NCBI RefSeq assembly: GCF_003996985.1
Contig: NZ_RJJX01000008.1
Location: 90,180 to 154,179, forward strand
From: Ancylomarina longa
GTDB taxonomy: Bacteria > Bacteroidota > Bacteroidia > Bacteroidales > Marinifilaceae
Length of the DNA: 64,000 nucleotides
Direction: 5' to 3'
Below the pieces are notes generated by a model that searched no databases, was not told where the DNA came from, and saw only the letters and a list, made by a program, of their open reading frames with translations. The position numbers and the translations under genes are program-made. Positions 8,228-18,374 of this stretch are shown piece after piece. The number at the start of each line of letters is the position of its first letter. Position 1 is the first letter of the stretch.

Positions 8228-9142
8228 ATGAAAAACAATTTATTAGTTGTATTGGGTCCTACAGCAACAGGAAAAACAAGTTTGGCAGTTCGGCTGGCTA
8301 AGGAATTTAATGGAGAGATAATTAGCGCCGATTCGCGGCAAATTTATCGCGGTATGGATTTAGGTACGGGCAAGGATTTGGATGAATATATCATCGGGGA
8401 CACCCCCATTCCTTATCATTTAATAGATATTGCAGAGGCCGGATATAAGTATAATGTATTTGAGTATCAAAGAGATTTTGTTCAGGCTTTTGAAAATATA
8501 ACGAATAGGTCAAAAATGCCCGTGGTATGTGGCGGGACAGGAATGTATCTGGAGGCTGTATTGAAGGGATATAAATTAATTGCTGTTCCAAAAGATCAGG
8601 AGTTTAGAGACCAGCTGGAGGAGAAGAGTTTGGAGGAACTCGAACAAGTATTAAGAACCTATAAAGAGTTACACAATACTAGTGATGTGGAAACGAAAAA
8701 GAGAGCAATTCGGGCGATTGAAATAGAACGATATTATGCCTCGAACCCTCAAATTGAAATGGATTACCCCGAATTGCATCCTTTAATTGTGGGGATAAAA
8801 TATGACCGGGAAACCAGAAGAAACAGAATTAGCCTGCGACTAAAAGAAAGACTTAAATCTGGAATGATTGAAGAGGTAGAGGATTTGCTGAAATCAGGAG
8901 TGAGTGCTGAAGATTTAATTTATTACGGATTGGAATATAAATTCTTAACTCAATACGTAGTTGGGCAAATTAGCTATCAGGAAATGTTTTCTGGTTTGGA
9001 AATCGCAATACACCAATTTGCCAAACGACAAATGACATGGTTTCGAAGGATGGAACGAAATGGCACCAATATTCATTGGTTAGATGGATATATGCCTTTG
9101 GAAGAAAAAATGGCTCAGGTAAAAGAATGGATTAATTTCTAG
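8228..9142 (+). CDS. miaA: tRNA dimethylallyltransferase MiaA
   Basis: Transfers a dimethylallyl group to N6 of A37 in tRNAs that read codons starting with U. The P-loop GPTATGKT is at residues 10-17, followed by GEIISADSRQIYRGMDLGTGK, HLIDIAEAGYKYNVFEYQ, the CGGTGMYLEAVLKGY motif and the C-terminal QFAKRQMTWFRR block. Its 304 residues match the family. Bacteroidota often carry two MiaA versions; the GTGKDLDEY form here may be the second type (inference). It overlaps the convergent hydrolase gene by 4 bp. Confidence 0.95.
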   Translation: MKNNLLVVLGPTATGKTSLAVRLAKEFNGEIISADSRQIYRGMDLGTGKDLDEYIIGDTPIPYHLIDIAEAGYKYNVFEYQRDFVQAFENITNRSKMPVVCGGTGMYLEAVLKGYKLIAVPKDQEFRDQLEEKSLEELEQVLRTYKELHNTSDVETKKRAIRAIEIERYYASNPQIEMDYPELHPLIVGIKYDRETRRNRISLRLKERLKSGMIEEVEDLLKSGVSAEDLIYYGLEYKFLTQYVVGQISYQEMFSGLEIAIHQFAKRQMTWFRRMERNGTNIHWLDGYMPLEEKMAQVKEWINF

Positions 9143-9774
9143 AAGCAATATTTTTCTAAATCGGAGTAGCTAATTCTTTGAATTCCTAAATTCGACCATT
9201 CTTTAAAAGGCAAAGGAATGTTTGGTAATTCTTTTATGGCATCTTCAATTACAAAAACCTCGATATTTCTTTTGGCTAGACCAATTGCTGCATAATTCAC
9301 ACAGACATTAGTAGTAACTCCATAAATAAAAATTTTTTGAGGAGAAATTTTTTTTAGAATAGGATCTGTATTTGCATTTCCTTCAAAAACGTCAAATGCA
9401 TCTTTTCGGATTATGATATTTCTGTGACGGATACAATTTTCTAATTCCTTGTTGGAATACGTTTTGTTCCATAATACTTCAAAAATATCTTCGGTAGGCT
9501 GAGTTGCGGTCACATAGCTGGCACCGGGAGTATTTGCCATGCAGTGTTCCGGAAAAGTTGTAATGAAATCAGGGGTGGCAGATAGTTCTGGGGAGTTGGA
9601 GTAGTGGTGATCAGCAGTATTAACTACCTGAATATTGTGATTTTTTGCAGTTCTCGTGATTTTAAGGAGAACATTTTGTATTTCTTCTGCTCCGGGAGCA
9701 TAAAGCTTCCCATTTGGGTTTATGAAATCCTTTTGGGTGTCAACGTTCCAGAAAAGTATATTTTTTGCAAACAT
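9139..9774 (-). CDS. Isochorismatase-family cysteine hydrolase (nicotinamidase-like)
   Basis: Soluble hydrolase of 211 residues with the catalytic triad of the nicotinamidase/isochorismatase family: D12 in NVDTQKDF, K124 in IIRKDAFDVF and C158 in GVTTNVCVNYAA. The stretch NTADHHYSNSPE resembles the metal-site DxH region of PncA enzymes. Nicotinamidase activity (nicotinamide to nicotinate in NAD salvage) is the likely role, but other amidases of this family cannot be excluded. Convergent with miaA, sharing 4 bp. Confidence 0.82.
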   Translation of the reverse strand: MFAKNILFWNVDTQKDFINPNGKLYAPGAEEIQNVLLKITRTAKNHNIQVVNTADHHYSNSPELSATPDFITTFPEHCMANTPGASYVTATQPTEDIFEVLWNKTYSNKELENCIRHRNIIIRKDAFDVFEGNANTDPILKKISPQKIFIYGVTTNVCVNYAAIGLAKRNIEVFVIEDAIKELPNIPLPFKEWSNLGIQRISYSDLEKYCF

Positions 9775-9965
9775 ATTTTTTAATCATTGGTTCCTGCAAT
9801 AATACAATCCTCGTAAAACAATTCAAAATCAAATCTGGAATCGGGCAACTATTAATCGGATGAATTACCTATTTTATCAGGGAAATTGCATGCGAGAACG
9901 AATAATTTTCGTTCCTCAAAAAATGTTTTCTACTTTGATTGCTGTAAATATTGAATTTTCTGTTC

Positions 9966-11027
9966 ATGACAAACATAAAAACAATATCCCGGAGTAGGAT
10001 CGTCTATCATATTATTTTCTGGATTTTTGCCTTTGTTTTTTGGTTGTTCACCATGTTTGTGGCAAGCAATTTTAAAAATGTTCTAAGGTTAGAACCCATC
10101 TTGATGACAATTGTGTTCAACCTATGTTTTGCATTTGCTGTTTATTCTAATTTATATGTACTATTACCGTATTTGTTCAAACGACAGCGATTCTTTAGCT
10201 ATGTGATTTCTCTTCTTTCTGTAGTTTCCATTTCTGCTTTTATTATTAATTTTCTTTTGGTTTATCCATTAAATAATTTTGTGAAAGGAGAGAGATTTTT
10301 TGAGGAGATTACCTTTGTTGTATGGTTCAATTTTGCCTTTTTCACCATGATTTATGTGGGAATTACCAGCTTTTTATCACTGATGAGGGAATGGTTTGTT
10401 TTTCAAAAGGTTTCTGATCAATTTAAAGATATCGAGAGAGAAAAATTAGAGGCTGAATTAAAAGCTTTAAAGTCTCAGATTAATCCGCATTTTTTATTTA
10501 ATACATTAAATAATCTATATTCTTTAACTTTAGATAAATCGGATAAAGCTCCAGGTATGGTGTTGCAATTATCAGATATGATGAGATATATATTATATGA
10601 GTGTAATGAACGTTTTGTACTTTTGGAAAAGGAACTCGGTTTTGTGAAGAACTATCTGGATCTGCAAAAAATAAGGCTCGATGAAACAATCCCTGTTAAC
10701 TTGGAAGTGAGGGGTAATACAGGAGAGCATAAGGTTGCTCCTTTGCTATTTGAACCATTAATCGAAAATGCATTTAAGCATGGAGCATATGGTAAGAACA
10801 ATCATGGGTTTGTAAATATTCTCTTTAATTTTGAGCAGAAGGACCAATTGTCCTTGTTCATTGAAAATAGATTCCATGACGATTGGCAATCTAAGGATTC
10901 GGATAATGGGATTGGAATTAAAAATGTGATGAGGAGATTGGAACTCATCTATCCAAATAAACACGATATTGAAATAAATAAAGAAGGTGATTTGTTTCGA
11001 GTAAATTTAAAGATAGATATGTCGTGA
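9966..11027 (+). CDS. LytS-type sensor histidine kinase
   Basis: Membrane sensor kinase of the His_kinase/LytS class. From ATG 9966 (353 residues) there are four transmembrane helices in residues 10-140, a short coiled coil, then the phosphoacceptor motif INPHFLFNTLNNL with H175, and an ATPase domain with FEPLIENAFKHG and NGIGIKNVMRRLELIY. The frame is open back to a TTG at 9951, but that adds five residues of no value. TACTTTG about 35 bp upstream resembles a -7 element with one base missing. The gene precedes the LytTR regulator by 38 bp and surely forms a pair with it. No sensory domain outside the membrane is present, so the signal may be membrane-borne. Confidence 0.9.
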   Translation: MTNIKTISRSRIVYHIIFWIFAFVFWLFTMFVASNFKNVLRLEPILMTIVFNLCFAFAVYSNLYVLLPYLFKRQRFFSYVISLLSVVSISAFIINFLLVYPLNNFVKGERFFEEITFVVWFNFAFFTMIYVGITSFLSLMREWFVFQKVSDQFKDIEREKLEAELKALKSQINPHFLFNTLNNLYSLTLDKSDKAPGMVLQLSDMMRYILYECNERFVLLEKELGFVKNYLDLQKIRLDETIPVNLEVRGNTGEHKVAPLLFEPLIENAFKHGAYGKNNHGFVNILFNFEQKDQLSLFIENRFHDDWQSKDSDNGIGIKNVMRRLELIYPNKHDIEINKEGDLFRVNLKIDMS

Positions 11028-11065
11028 AATGTTCATTTGCATCTAATTGAATAAAGGAAATTTGT

Positions 11066-11770
11066 ATGAAATTAAAATGTTTGATTATTGATGATGAGCC
11101 TTTAGCTCAGCGTGTTTTAGAAAAATATATTGATGAACTTCCGGGTTTGGAGTTGAAAGGTAAATGTAGCGATGCAATTGAAGCAATGGAAGTGTTGCAA
11201 GAGAAAGATGTTGATTTGATTTTTCTGGATATTAACATGCCTCGCTTGAGTGGAATCAATTTTTTAAAGACATATAAAAATCCACCATTGGTAATTATTA
11301 CAACAGCTTATACAGAGTATGCACTCGAGAGTTATGAGTTGAATGTATTGGATTATCTGAAGAAACCATTTTCATTTGAACGATTTCTTCTGGCTGTACA
11401 AAAAGCTGAAGAAAGGCTTAAAGTTTCTGACGACCCTATGGATAAAGATACAGAAGAAAGAGATTTTATATTTGTGAAAGCCAACAAAAGAACCGTCAAT
11501 ATAAATTTAGAATCCATTCATTACATTGAAGCTTTAGGTGATTATGTGAAAATTTTTATTGGACAGAAACATATTGTCACCTACCAATCGCTAAAAGGGA
11601 TTGAGCGTTTATTGCCTGTTCAAAAGTTTTACCGGATTCATAAATCTTATATCGTTTCCTTATCTAAGATTAAGTCTATTGAAGGGAATATGGTTCATAT
11701 GGAAAACGAAACAATACCAATTGGAAATAACTATAAACAGGGATTCTTTCAGAGAATTTATCCCGTATAG
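11066..11770 (+). CDS. LytTR-family response regulator
   Basis: Partner of the upstream LytS-type kinase. Receiver domain at residues 1-120 with acidic pocket DDE at 9-11, phosphoacceptor D55 in IFLDINMPRLSG, T/S at TTAYTEY and K in LKKPF. The LytTR DNA-binding domain covers about 137-234 (FVKANKRTVNINLESIHYIEALGDYVKI; FYRIHKSYIVSLSKI). Such regulators bind direct repeats upstream of target promoters. Targets cannot be read from the window; the next gene, a DPP5-type peptidase, is convergent and separated by a terminator. Confidence 0.94.
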   Translation: MKLKCLIIDDEPLAQRVLEKYIDELPGLELKGKCSDAIEAMEVLQEKDVDLIFLDINMPRLSGINFLKTYKNPPLVIITTAYTEYALESYELNVLDYLKKPFSFERFLLAVQKAEERLKVSDDPMDKDTEERDFIFVKANKRTVNINLESIHYIEALGDYVKIFIGQKHIVTYQSLKGIERLLPVQKFYRIHKSYIVSLSKIKSIEGNMVHMENETIPIGNNYKQGFFQRIYPV

Positions 11771-11787
11771 AGTAATTCTATAATTTA

Positions 11788-11822
11788 CAAAAGAACCGAT
11801 GCATCAAGCATCGGTTCTTTTG
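11788..11822. terminator. Bidirectional terminator between the LytTR regulator and DPP5
   Basis: Perfect stem AAAAGAACCGATGC / GCATCGGTTCTTTT with a short loop and A/T flanks on both sides. It serves both the plus-strand regulator and the minus-strand peptidase. Confidence 0.85.
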
Positions 11823-11826
11823 TTTT

Positions 11827-13914
11827 CTATTTTAAATATTTATCCAGCCAGCCGAAAAATACCCTTTGCCATAAAATTCCATTTTGAGGATGTAGTACCC
11901 AATGACTCTCCTCTGGGAAATAAAGAAATCTACTAGGAATACCTTGGAGCTGTGCACTATTAAATGCAGCCATTCCTTGAGTGTAGGGAATTCTAAAATC
12001 TTTTCCACCGTGAATTACTAATATTGGAGTATCCCAATTTTGAACAAATTTATGTGGGGAACTAGCGAAGGATTTTTGAGCTACTTTATTGTCTAAATCC
12101 CAAAAAGCACCTCCTTTTTCCCAATTATCGAAAAACATTTCATCAGTAGTAGCATATTCCATTTCTGAATTAAAAACACCGCAATGCGCAATGAATGCTT
12201 TAAATCTATGTTGGTGATGTCCTGCCAACCAATACACAGAAAATCCACCAAAGGAAGCACCAACTGCACCAAGGCGATCACCATCAATGTACGGTTCCTT
12301 CTTTAACTCATCAATTGCTGATAAATAATCGTCCATACACTGACCACCATTATCTTTACTAACAGCATCCGTCCAATCTTGTCCAAATGTCAAAACACCT
12401 CTTCGGTTGGGAGCAACGATAATATAGTCATTGGCAGCCATCATTTGGAAATTCCATCGGTAGCTCCAAAATTGAGATAGTGGAGATTGTGGTCCGCCTT
12501 CGCAATATAAGATGGTTGGATATTTTTTACTGGCATCAAAATGTGGAGGGTAGATTATCCATGTCAGCATTTTTTTATTGTCGGTAGTGGTAATCCATCT
12601 TTTTTCAACTTTTCCCATTTCCAACTGGCTCAATATTTCTTTATTCTCAAAGGAGATTTCTGTTTCCTTACCCGTTTTAGGATCTATTTTGTAAATCTCA
12701 GCAGGTTTTGACATGGAAACTTTGGTTCCAACTAGATAATCTCCAGCTAGTGCAACACTATGATAGTCGTGGTCGCCTTTTGTGATAGCTTCAAATTTCT
12801 TATTTTTTAAAGTCAATCTATAAACCTGAAAGGTTGCATTTATACCACATACAAAAATGATTTCTTTTCCGTTCGGAGTCCAATTCATGCTACTAGGAGA
12901 GTAGTCGAATTCTTTAGAGTAATCCTCCATGCTTTTGGTCTCGAAATCGTAAATGAATAAACGATCTTTGTCTGCTTCAAAACCAGCCCGTTCCATACTA
13001 AGCCATGCTAGTTTCTTTCCATCAGGAGAGTATAGAGGAGAACGATCGTAACCCATCATACCTTTGGTTAAATTCCGGGTTGCGCCTGTTTCCAAATCGT
13101 AGATATAAATATCAGAATTGGTGCTAAGGGCATATTCTTTACCGAATTGTTTTTTACAAGTATAGGCAATTTGATTTCCCGATGGACTCCAGGTGATTTC
13201 TTCTATTCCACCAAATGGCATTAGAGGAGTGTCGTAAGGTTCATTTGGCATGATATCTTTCGAGTCAGATACTATTCCTTCTGCATAATTGGCAACAAAA
13301 ATATGACTGAAATAAGTGTCTTCCCAATTATCCCAATGGCGATACAATAAGTCATCAAGAAGTAATGCATTTGCTTTAGGAAGATCTGAATAGAGGTCGT
13401 GTACGTTTTTAGTAACCTTCACATCCATGGTGAAAAATAACTTATCTCCTTTAGGAGAGAAAGAAATGTTGGTGATGTTTCCATCTTCATAGGATATTTG
13501 CTTGGCTTCTGATCCATCTGGATTGCTGCTCCAAATTTGTGATTTTCCACTTTTGGAGGACAAATACAAGATCTTTTTACCATCTGTTTGCCAAATAGCT
13601 CCATATTCCGATTCCGGAGTTTTAGTTAATTGTTTTTTAGAGCTTCCATCCATTGAAATGGTGTAAAGATCTCGGTTGCCTTTGTCTTCCTCTTTAGAAA
13701 AATAGCTAACTCCATACAGAAGTGTTTTGCCGTCAGGGGATACTTGTACATCTCCTAATCTACCAAACGACCACAATACTTCCGGGGTCATTTTATCGGA
13801 AGTAAGTTGTAAGTTCTTTTTTCCGATTACTTGCTCTGGCACCGTCGAATATGCCTGAGTAGAGCTAATCATGCTTCCTAGTACCAGAAAGCTTACTAAG
13901 ATTAAGTGTTTCAT
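11827..13914 (-). CDS. DPP5-like dipeptidyl peptidase, S9 family (copy 1)
   Basis: Exported serine peptidase of 695 residues. Residues 1-22 are a signal peptide ending near TQAYS. An N-terminal beta-propeller with PD40 repeats (SPDGKTLLYG, SPKGDKLFFT, SPDGKKLAWLS) spans about 45-430, and the alpha/beta-hydrolase domain follows. Catalytic triad by motif: S554 in GASFGGFS, D639 in HGGKDFRIP, H671 in EESHWVLHP. The blocks DLYSDLPKAN, YRHWDNWEDTY and FWSYRWNFQMMAAN match dipeptidyl-peptidase 5 of Porphyromonas. DPP5 removes dipeptides with hydrophobic residues at P1 in the periplasm, feeding peptide growth. A paralogue lies at 19923-22022. Confidence 0.9.
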   Translation of the reverse strand: MKHLILVSFLVLGSMISSTQAYSTVPEQVIGKKNLQLTSDKMTPEVLWSFGRLGDVQVSPDGKTLLYGVSYFSKEEDKGNRDLYTISMDGSSKKQLTKTPESEYGAIWQTDGKKILYLSSKSGKSQIWSSNPDGSEAKQISYEDGNITNISFSPKGDKLFFTMDVKVTKNVHDLYSDLPKANALLLDDLLYRHWDNWEDTYFSHIFVANYAEGIVSDSKDIMPNEPYDTPLMPFGGIEEITWSPSGNQIAYTCKKQFGKEYALSTNSDIYIYDLETGATRNLTKGMMGYDRSPLYSPDGKKLAWLSMERAGFEADKDRLFIYDFETKSMEDYSKEFDYSPSSMNWTPNGKEIIFVCGINATFQVYRLTLKNKKFEAITKGDHDYHSVALAGDYLVGTKVSMSKPAEIYKIDPKTGKETEISFENKEILSQLEMGKVEKRWITTTDNKKMLTWIIYPPHFDASKKYPTILYCEGGPQSPLSQFWSYRWNFQMMAANDYIIVAPNRRGVLTFGQDWTDAVSKDNGGQCMDDYLSAIDELKKEPYIDGDRLGAVGASFGGFSVYWLAGHHQHRFKAFIAHCGVFNSEMEYATTDEMFFDNWEKGGAFWDLDNKVAQKSFASSPHKFVQNWDTPILVIHGGKDFRIPYTQGMAAFNSAQLQGIPSRFLYFPEESHWVLHPQNGILWQRVFFGWLDKYLK

Positions 13915-14239
13915 TTTTATAAGTGTTTAAGAATTTAGTGCACTAATTCCATAATTCCACCTCAAGAGTGGATATGTGAAAGAATGAATTTTGTCGAAGT
14001 TATTAATTATTTGCCGATAAAAAGAAGAGGGATGTCATGTCTCCATTGCCTTTGGGTATGCAAAAAGAGAGATAAATTAAGCATAATTTCCAAACTGTGG
14101 ATTGAAGAGATTTGGCAAGGAATGGAATTACGGAAGAGATGTGGAATATATTGAAGGAATCATGCTTGAAATTAACTGCTTATTTGTTAAATTTAGGCTT
14201 GAAAACTTGATTTTAAATCTTAACTAAAATAATAAACCT

Positions 14240-15067
14240 ATGAAGAGACATGCTATTTCCCGTTATACGTTCATTCTGTTTGCGTTAGCTTTAGCCGTGG
14301 TAGCTTGTAAGCCTGTAGATAACAAAAAAGGTGCGAAGCAAACAGTGAAACCATTATTGAAAAAATCTATTGAAAAACAAGTGAAGGATGTTGTGTATCC
14401 ATTGCCTACAACTTTTGAACTAACTTCCATGTTGAATAGAATAGGAGCGGATTATATCTTAGGTCTGTCTAATTCTACGGAGAATGCAGATAAGTATTTT
14501 ACAGAAAAAGCCAGAGCTTTAAATCTTGGTGTGTACAGTGCCGATTTAAGTTATGCAAGTACTTATAACCGTAAGCAGGAAACAATGTTGTTCCTAAAAG
14601 CATCAAAAACCTTAATCGATAATTTAGAAATTACCAGTACTTATAATGAAACACTGGTTGATGAGGTTGAAAAAAACCTGGATAATAAAGACCAATTGGT
14701 AAAAGTGGTTACAAATTCGTTTTACGACACTTATGAATTTTTGAATAAGAATGGTAAAGCAAACCTATCTTTACTTGTGGTAAGTGGTAGCTTTGTTGAA
14801 GGATTGTATATTGCTACTCATATCTCTCAAAATACTTATGCAAACCCTGAGATTGTAAAAGTAATTTTTGATCAGAAAACTTCATTGGAAAAATTATTAG
14901 TGGTTCTACAACCTGAAAATAAAGATCCTAATATTGCTGAGATGATTACGCAGTTGAGTGGCTTAAAAGCTAGCTATGATAAAATAGTAGATGGTAGCAT
15001 GACAGAAGATCAGTTAAACGAAATTATCACTAGTGTTGGAACTTTAAGAGATCGCTTGGTACAATAA
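14240..15067 (+). CDS. Predicted lipoprotein of unknown function
   Basis: No family recognised. The first 23 residues form a type II signal peptide with lipobox VVAC (C23), so this is probably an envelope lipoprotein. The remaining 250 residues look all-helical: FELTSMLNRIGADYILGLSN, then AFLKASKT-like and coiled segments, and a conserved GSFVEGLYIATHISQ stretch. It lies between a peptidase (divergent, 325 bp with nothing else recognisable) and the TerB/ABC transporter gene 140 bp downstream, behind its own terminator. Its role beside the transporter is unknown. Confidence 0.75.
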   Translation: MKRHAISRYTFILFALALAVVACKPVDNKKGAKQTVKPLLKKSIEKQVKDVVYPLPTTFELTSMLNRIGADYILGLSNSTENADKYFTEKARALNLGVYSADLSYASTYNRKQETMLFLKASKTLIDNLEITSTYNETLVDEVEKNLDNKDQLVKVVTNSFYDTYEFLNKNGKANLSLLVVSGSFVEGLYIATHISQNTYANPEIVKVIFDQKTSLEKLLVVLQPENKDPNIAEMITQLSGLKASYDKIVDGSMTEDQLNEIITSVGTLRDRLVQ

Positions 15068-15089
15068 TTTCTTTCACCTCAAAAAATAT

Positions 15090-15119
15090 ATGCCTCTCAT
15101 TTTGGGAGGCATTTTTTTG
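15090..15119 (+). terminator. Rho-independent terminator of the lipoprotein gene
   Basis: Stem ATGCCTC / GAGGCAT with a 9-base loop followed by seven T. It lies 23 bp after the lipoprotein stop. Confidence 0.8.
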
Positions 15120-15208
15120 TACTACATCTTGTGTTACTCCTGACATGTTGGGAAAATAGTTGTATTTTTAGTTTCAATACAGGTAATTAGTCTCTTAAAT
15201 CAGAATTC

Positions 15209-18200
15209 ATGGGGGAATCCATTTTAAATGCACTCATGCATCTTTTTGCTTTGGTAGCCAATGCTAAAGAGGAGGAGGTTTCGAGAAAAGGAAGAGTTAT
15301 TGTACAAAGTTTTCTTAATCGATATGTTCATTCTGAACTTCAGGAGGAGTATTTAAGACTCTTTGAGAACTATTTCGAATTTTATCGTCGTGAGGTGGAA
15401 TACCAATCGATGGTGCATTCAAAGCAAATTACTATTTTATCTCTTGCCGAAGCTTCGAAAGTTTGTTCTAAGATCAAAACAGAATTGGTGCAGGAGGAAA
15501 GATTAATTGTATTGTTGCGCTTACTCGAATTCGTTTATGAGGATAAATTAGTTAGTGAGAACGAATTTGAATTTATCAATATTGTGGCGGAAAGCTTCAA
15601 GATTTCACGTCCCGAATTCATTAACTGTCTGGCGTTTATTTGGGGAGATACACTGGATAATTTCGATAAGAGTAAATTTTTGATCATCGATAATAAGGTA
15701 AGAGAGTGGTCGGAAAACCTTTCCTGGTTTATGAAAAAGGAAACCAGAAAGAAGGAGAACGATTATAAGCATTTGTACTGCGAGAATCTTTATGGACGAA
15801 TCTATGTGATGTACGCAGCCAGTGTTAATGTTCTGTTCTTTAAATACGAGGGGGAGCTGAACTTATATCTGGAAGGAAATAAAATTATAGCCGAAAAAAC
15901 CTATCAGATGAATAATGGGTCTATCATTAAAGGCCCCAATATTAAATCCATTTATTATTCTGATATCGCCGGAAAATTCTTAAAGGATGAGGCGCAGGAA
16001 AAAATTGTTTTCACGGCTAAAGATATTGAGTTTAAATTTCGCAACTCTACCAATGGGATTCACAAGTTCACTATATCCGAAGAAAGTGGACAATTAATCG
16101 GTATAATGGGAGGTAGTGGGGTAGGTAAATCTACCTTGCTTAATGTTTTGAATGGGAACCTGCATTTGCTGGATGGCGAAATACGAATCAACGATTACGA
16201 TATTCATAGAAATAAACTTTCTGAGAAAGGACTGATTGGTTTTGTACCTCAGGATGATTTATTGATAGAGGAACTTACCGTTTTTCGAAACCTGTACTAT
16301 AATGCAAAATTATGCTTTCGCGATTTTAGCGAGTTGCAAATATTAAAGACAGTTCTGAAAATGCTTCAGGATTTGGATCTGTATGAAGCCCGAGACCTGA
16401 GAGTGGGTAATCCTTTAAATAAATTTATAAGTGGGGGGCAGAGAAAAAGACTAAATATTGGTCTGGAGCTAATGCGCGAGCCGGCAATTCTATTGGTAGA
16501 TGAACCTACTTCGGGTTTGTCCTCAACAGATTCGGAGATGGTAATGAAACTCCTTAAGAAGCAGACGCTAAAAGGAAAGCTCGTGATTGCTAATATTCAC
16601 CAACCTTCGTCGGATATTTTTAAGATGTTTGATAAGCTTTGGATTCTCGATCGTGGCGGTTATCCCATCTATAATGGTAATCCAATAGATGCCATTGTGT
16701 ATTTTAAGACCCAAAACTCGCAGGTGAATGCACTCGAAAGTGAGTGCATTACTTGTGGTAATGTAAACCCCGATCAAATCCTTCAGATTGTTGAAACAAA
16801 ATTGATTGATGAGCAAGGGAAACCTACGCGCGAAAGAAGGGTGAAGCCCGAAGCGTGGTATCGAAAATATCAGGAGAACATAGAATCTAAGCATACAATA
16901 TTGCGTCCTGATAAAAAATTACCGCAAAGCGACTTTAAAATTCCTGGCAGAGTCAGACAGTTTTCTATATTCTGGATTCGGAATGTATTGTCTAAATTAA
17001 CCAATCGGCAATATTTAATTATCAACCTTTTCGAAGCTCCTTTACTTGCTGTTATTCTGGGATATTTTACAAAGTACACTATCAATGGCACCTATATTTT
17101 TGGCGAGAACAAAAATTTTCCGGTCTACCTTTTTATGGCTGTAGTGGTATCGATGTTTTTAGGCTTGACGGTGAGTGCTGAAGAAATTATTCGGGATAAA
17201 AAAATCCTGCAAAGAGAGAAGTTTCTGAATTTGTGTAGAATAAGTTATCTCACTTCAAAAATCTCTTTTCTGTTTATTCTATCCGCCATTCAAACTATCT
17301 TATTTGTGTTACTGGGCAATTTCATTCTAGATGTTCATGGCATGACTTTGGCCTATTGGCTTGTTTTGTTTTCCATTTCCTGCTTTTCTAATTTGGTCGG
17401 ATTAAATATTTCATCAGGATTAAATTCCGTGATTACCATTTATATCCTGATACCTTTAATATTGGTTCCGCAATTATTATTGGGTGGTGCGATGATTCAT
17501 TTTGATGATTTGCATTATGGAATTACCAATAAGGTGTACGTTCCTATCGTTGGTGATTTAATGGCAACCCGTTGGGCTTATGAAGCATTAGCGGTTACAC
17601 AGTTTAAGAATAATGATTTTGAAAAGCATTTTTATGATTACGAACAAGCTGCTAGCGATGCTTCCTTTAAAAGTTCATTTTTAATTCCTAAAATAGAATC
17701 GATCCTGTTGAACTGTGAGAGAAATATCGATTTTGATAAGGAACAGAAGGAAACCAATGCTCATTTCACCATGCTTCAGAAAGAAATCAGAAAGCTGGCT
17801 CAGGAGTCGGGGGAGGAGATCTATCCTGAATTAAAAAATCTGAATTGGCAGCACTTTGACTTAAATGTAGTTGAACAAACACGTAATTTTTTAGATCAGG
17901 TAAAACTCTATTATCTGGGTATTACCAGCGAGTCTGGTTACAAAAAGGACTTTGAATATTCTCGCCTGGTGGATTCGCTTGGAAAAGACGGGGTTTATGA
18001 TTTTAAACAAGCCTACCATAATCAGGGATTGGCAGATTTGGTATTAAATCGTACCGAAGTGAATAAAATGATAGAGGTAAACAACCATCTGATTCAAAAG
18101 AAGGATCCCATATTTATGAATCCGGATTCCAAAATAGGTAGAGCTCATTTCTACGCTCCCGTAAAACGATTGGGAAACTTTTATATCGACACCTATTGGT

Positions 18201-18328
18201 TTAATCTTGCCGTAATTTGGTTGGGAAGTCTATTTTTGTTCTTTACCCTTTGGGCGGATGTCCTTCGAAAAATGATGAATTATTTCGAAAGTGTGAAGTT
18301 AGTGCGTCGTGAAAAGAAACGGAAATAA
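15209..18328 (+). CDS. ABCG-type transporter with N-terminal TerB-like domain (ATPase-permease fusion)
   Basis: Half-transporter of 1039 residues in the ABCG/White arrangement with the ATPase first. Residues 1-180 are helical and acidic and resemble a TerB domain (LVQEERLIVLLRLLEFVYED, SENEFEFINIVAESF). The ATPase spans about 265-520: Walker A GGSGVGKST with K307, signature ISGGQRKRLNIGLEL, Walker B LLVDEPTSGLSS, H-loop ANIHQPSSD. Six membrane segments follow (about 605-625, 635-655, 690-715, 720-745, 750-770 and 995-1020). A loop of about 220 residues between helices 5 and 6 probably faces the periplasm. A CxxC (ECITCG) sits after the ATPase. Substrate unknown; export or lipid/pigment-like cargo is a guess from the family. 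Confidence 0.85.
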   Translation: MGESILNALMHLFALVANAKEEEVSRKGRVIVQSFLNRYVHSELQEEYLRLFENYFEFYRREVEYQSMVHSKQITILSLAEASKVCSKIKTELVQEERLIVLLRLLEFVYEDKLVSENEFEFINIVAESFKISRPEFINCLAFIWGDTLDNFDKSKFLIIDNKVREWSENLSWFMKKETRKKENDYKHLYCENLYGRIYVMYAASVNVLFFKYEGELNLYLEGNKIIAEKTYQMNNGSIIKGPNIKSIYYSDIAGKFLKDEAQEKIVFTAKDIEFKFRNSTNGIHKFTISEESGQLIGIMGGSGVGKSTLLNVLNGNLHLLDGEIRINDYDIHRNKLSEKGLIGFVPQDDLLIEELTVFRNLYYNAKLCFRDFSELQILKTVLKMLQDLDLYEARDLRVGNPLNKFISGGQRKRLNIGLELMREPAILLVDEPTSGLSSTDSEMVMKLLKKQTLKGKLVIANIHQPSSDIFKMFDKLWILDRGGYPIYNGNPIDAIVYFKTQNSQVNALESECITCGNVNPDQILQIVETKLIDEQGKPTRERRVKPEAWYRKYQENIESKHTILRPDKKLPQSDFKIPGRVRQFSIFWIRNVLSKLTNRQYLIINLFEAPLLAVILGYFTKYTINGTYIFGENKNFPVYLFMAVVVSMFLGLTVSAEEIIRDKKILQREKFLNLCRISYLTSKISFLFILSAIQTILFVLLGNFILDVHGMTLAYWLVLFSISCFSNLVGLNISSGLNSVITIYILIPLILVPQLLLGGAMIHFDDLHYGITNKVYVPIVGDLMATRWAYEALAVTQFKNNDFEKHFYDYEQAASDASFKSSFLIPKIESILLNCERNIDFDKEQKETNAHFTMLQKEIRKLAQESGEEIYPELKNLNWQHFDLNVVEQTRNFLDQVKLYYLGITSESGYKKDFEYSRLVDSLGKDGVYDFKQAYHNQGLADLVLNRTEVNKMIEVNNHLIQKKDPIFMNPDSKIGRAHFYAPVKRLGNFYIDTYWFNLAVIWLGSLFLFFTLWADVLRKMMNYFESVKLVRREKKRK

Positions 18329-18374
18329 TGATAACACAGGATGCCCCGAATGAATACAGTTAGATGGTGAATAC

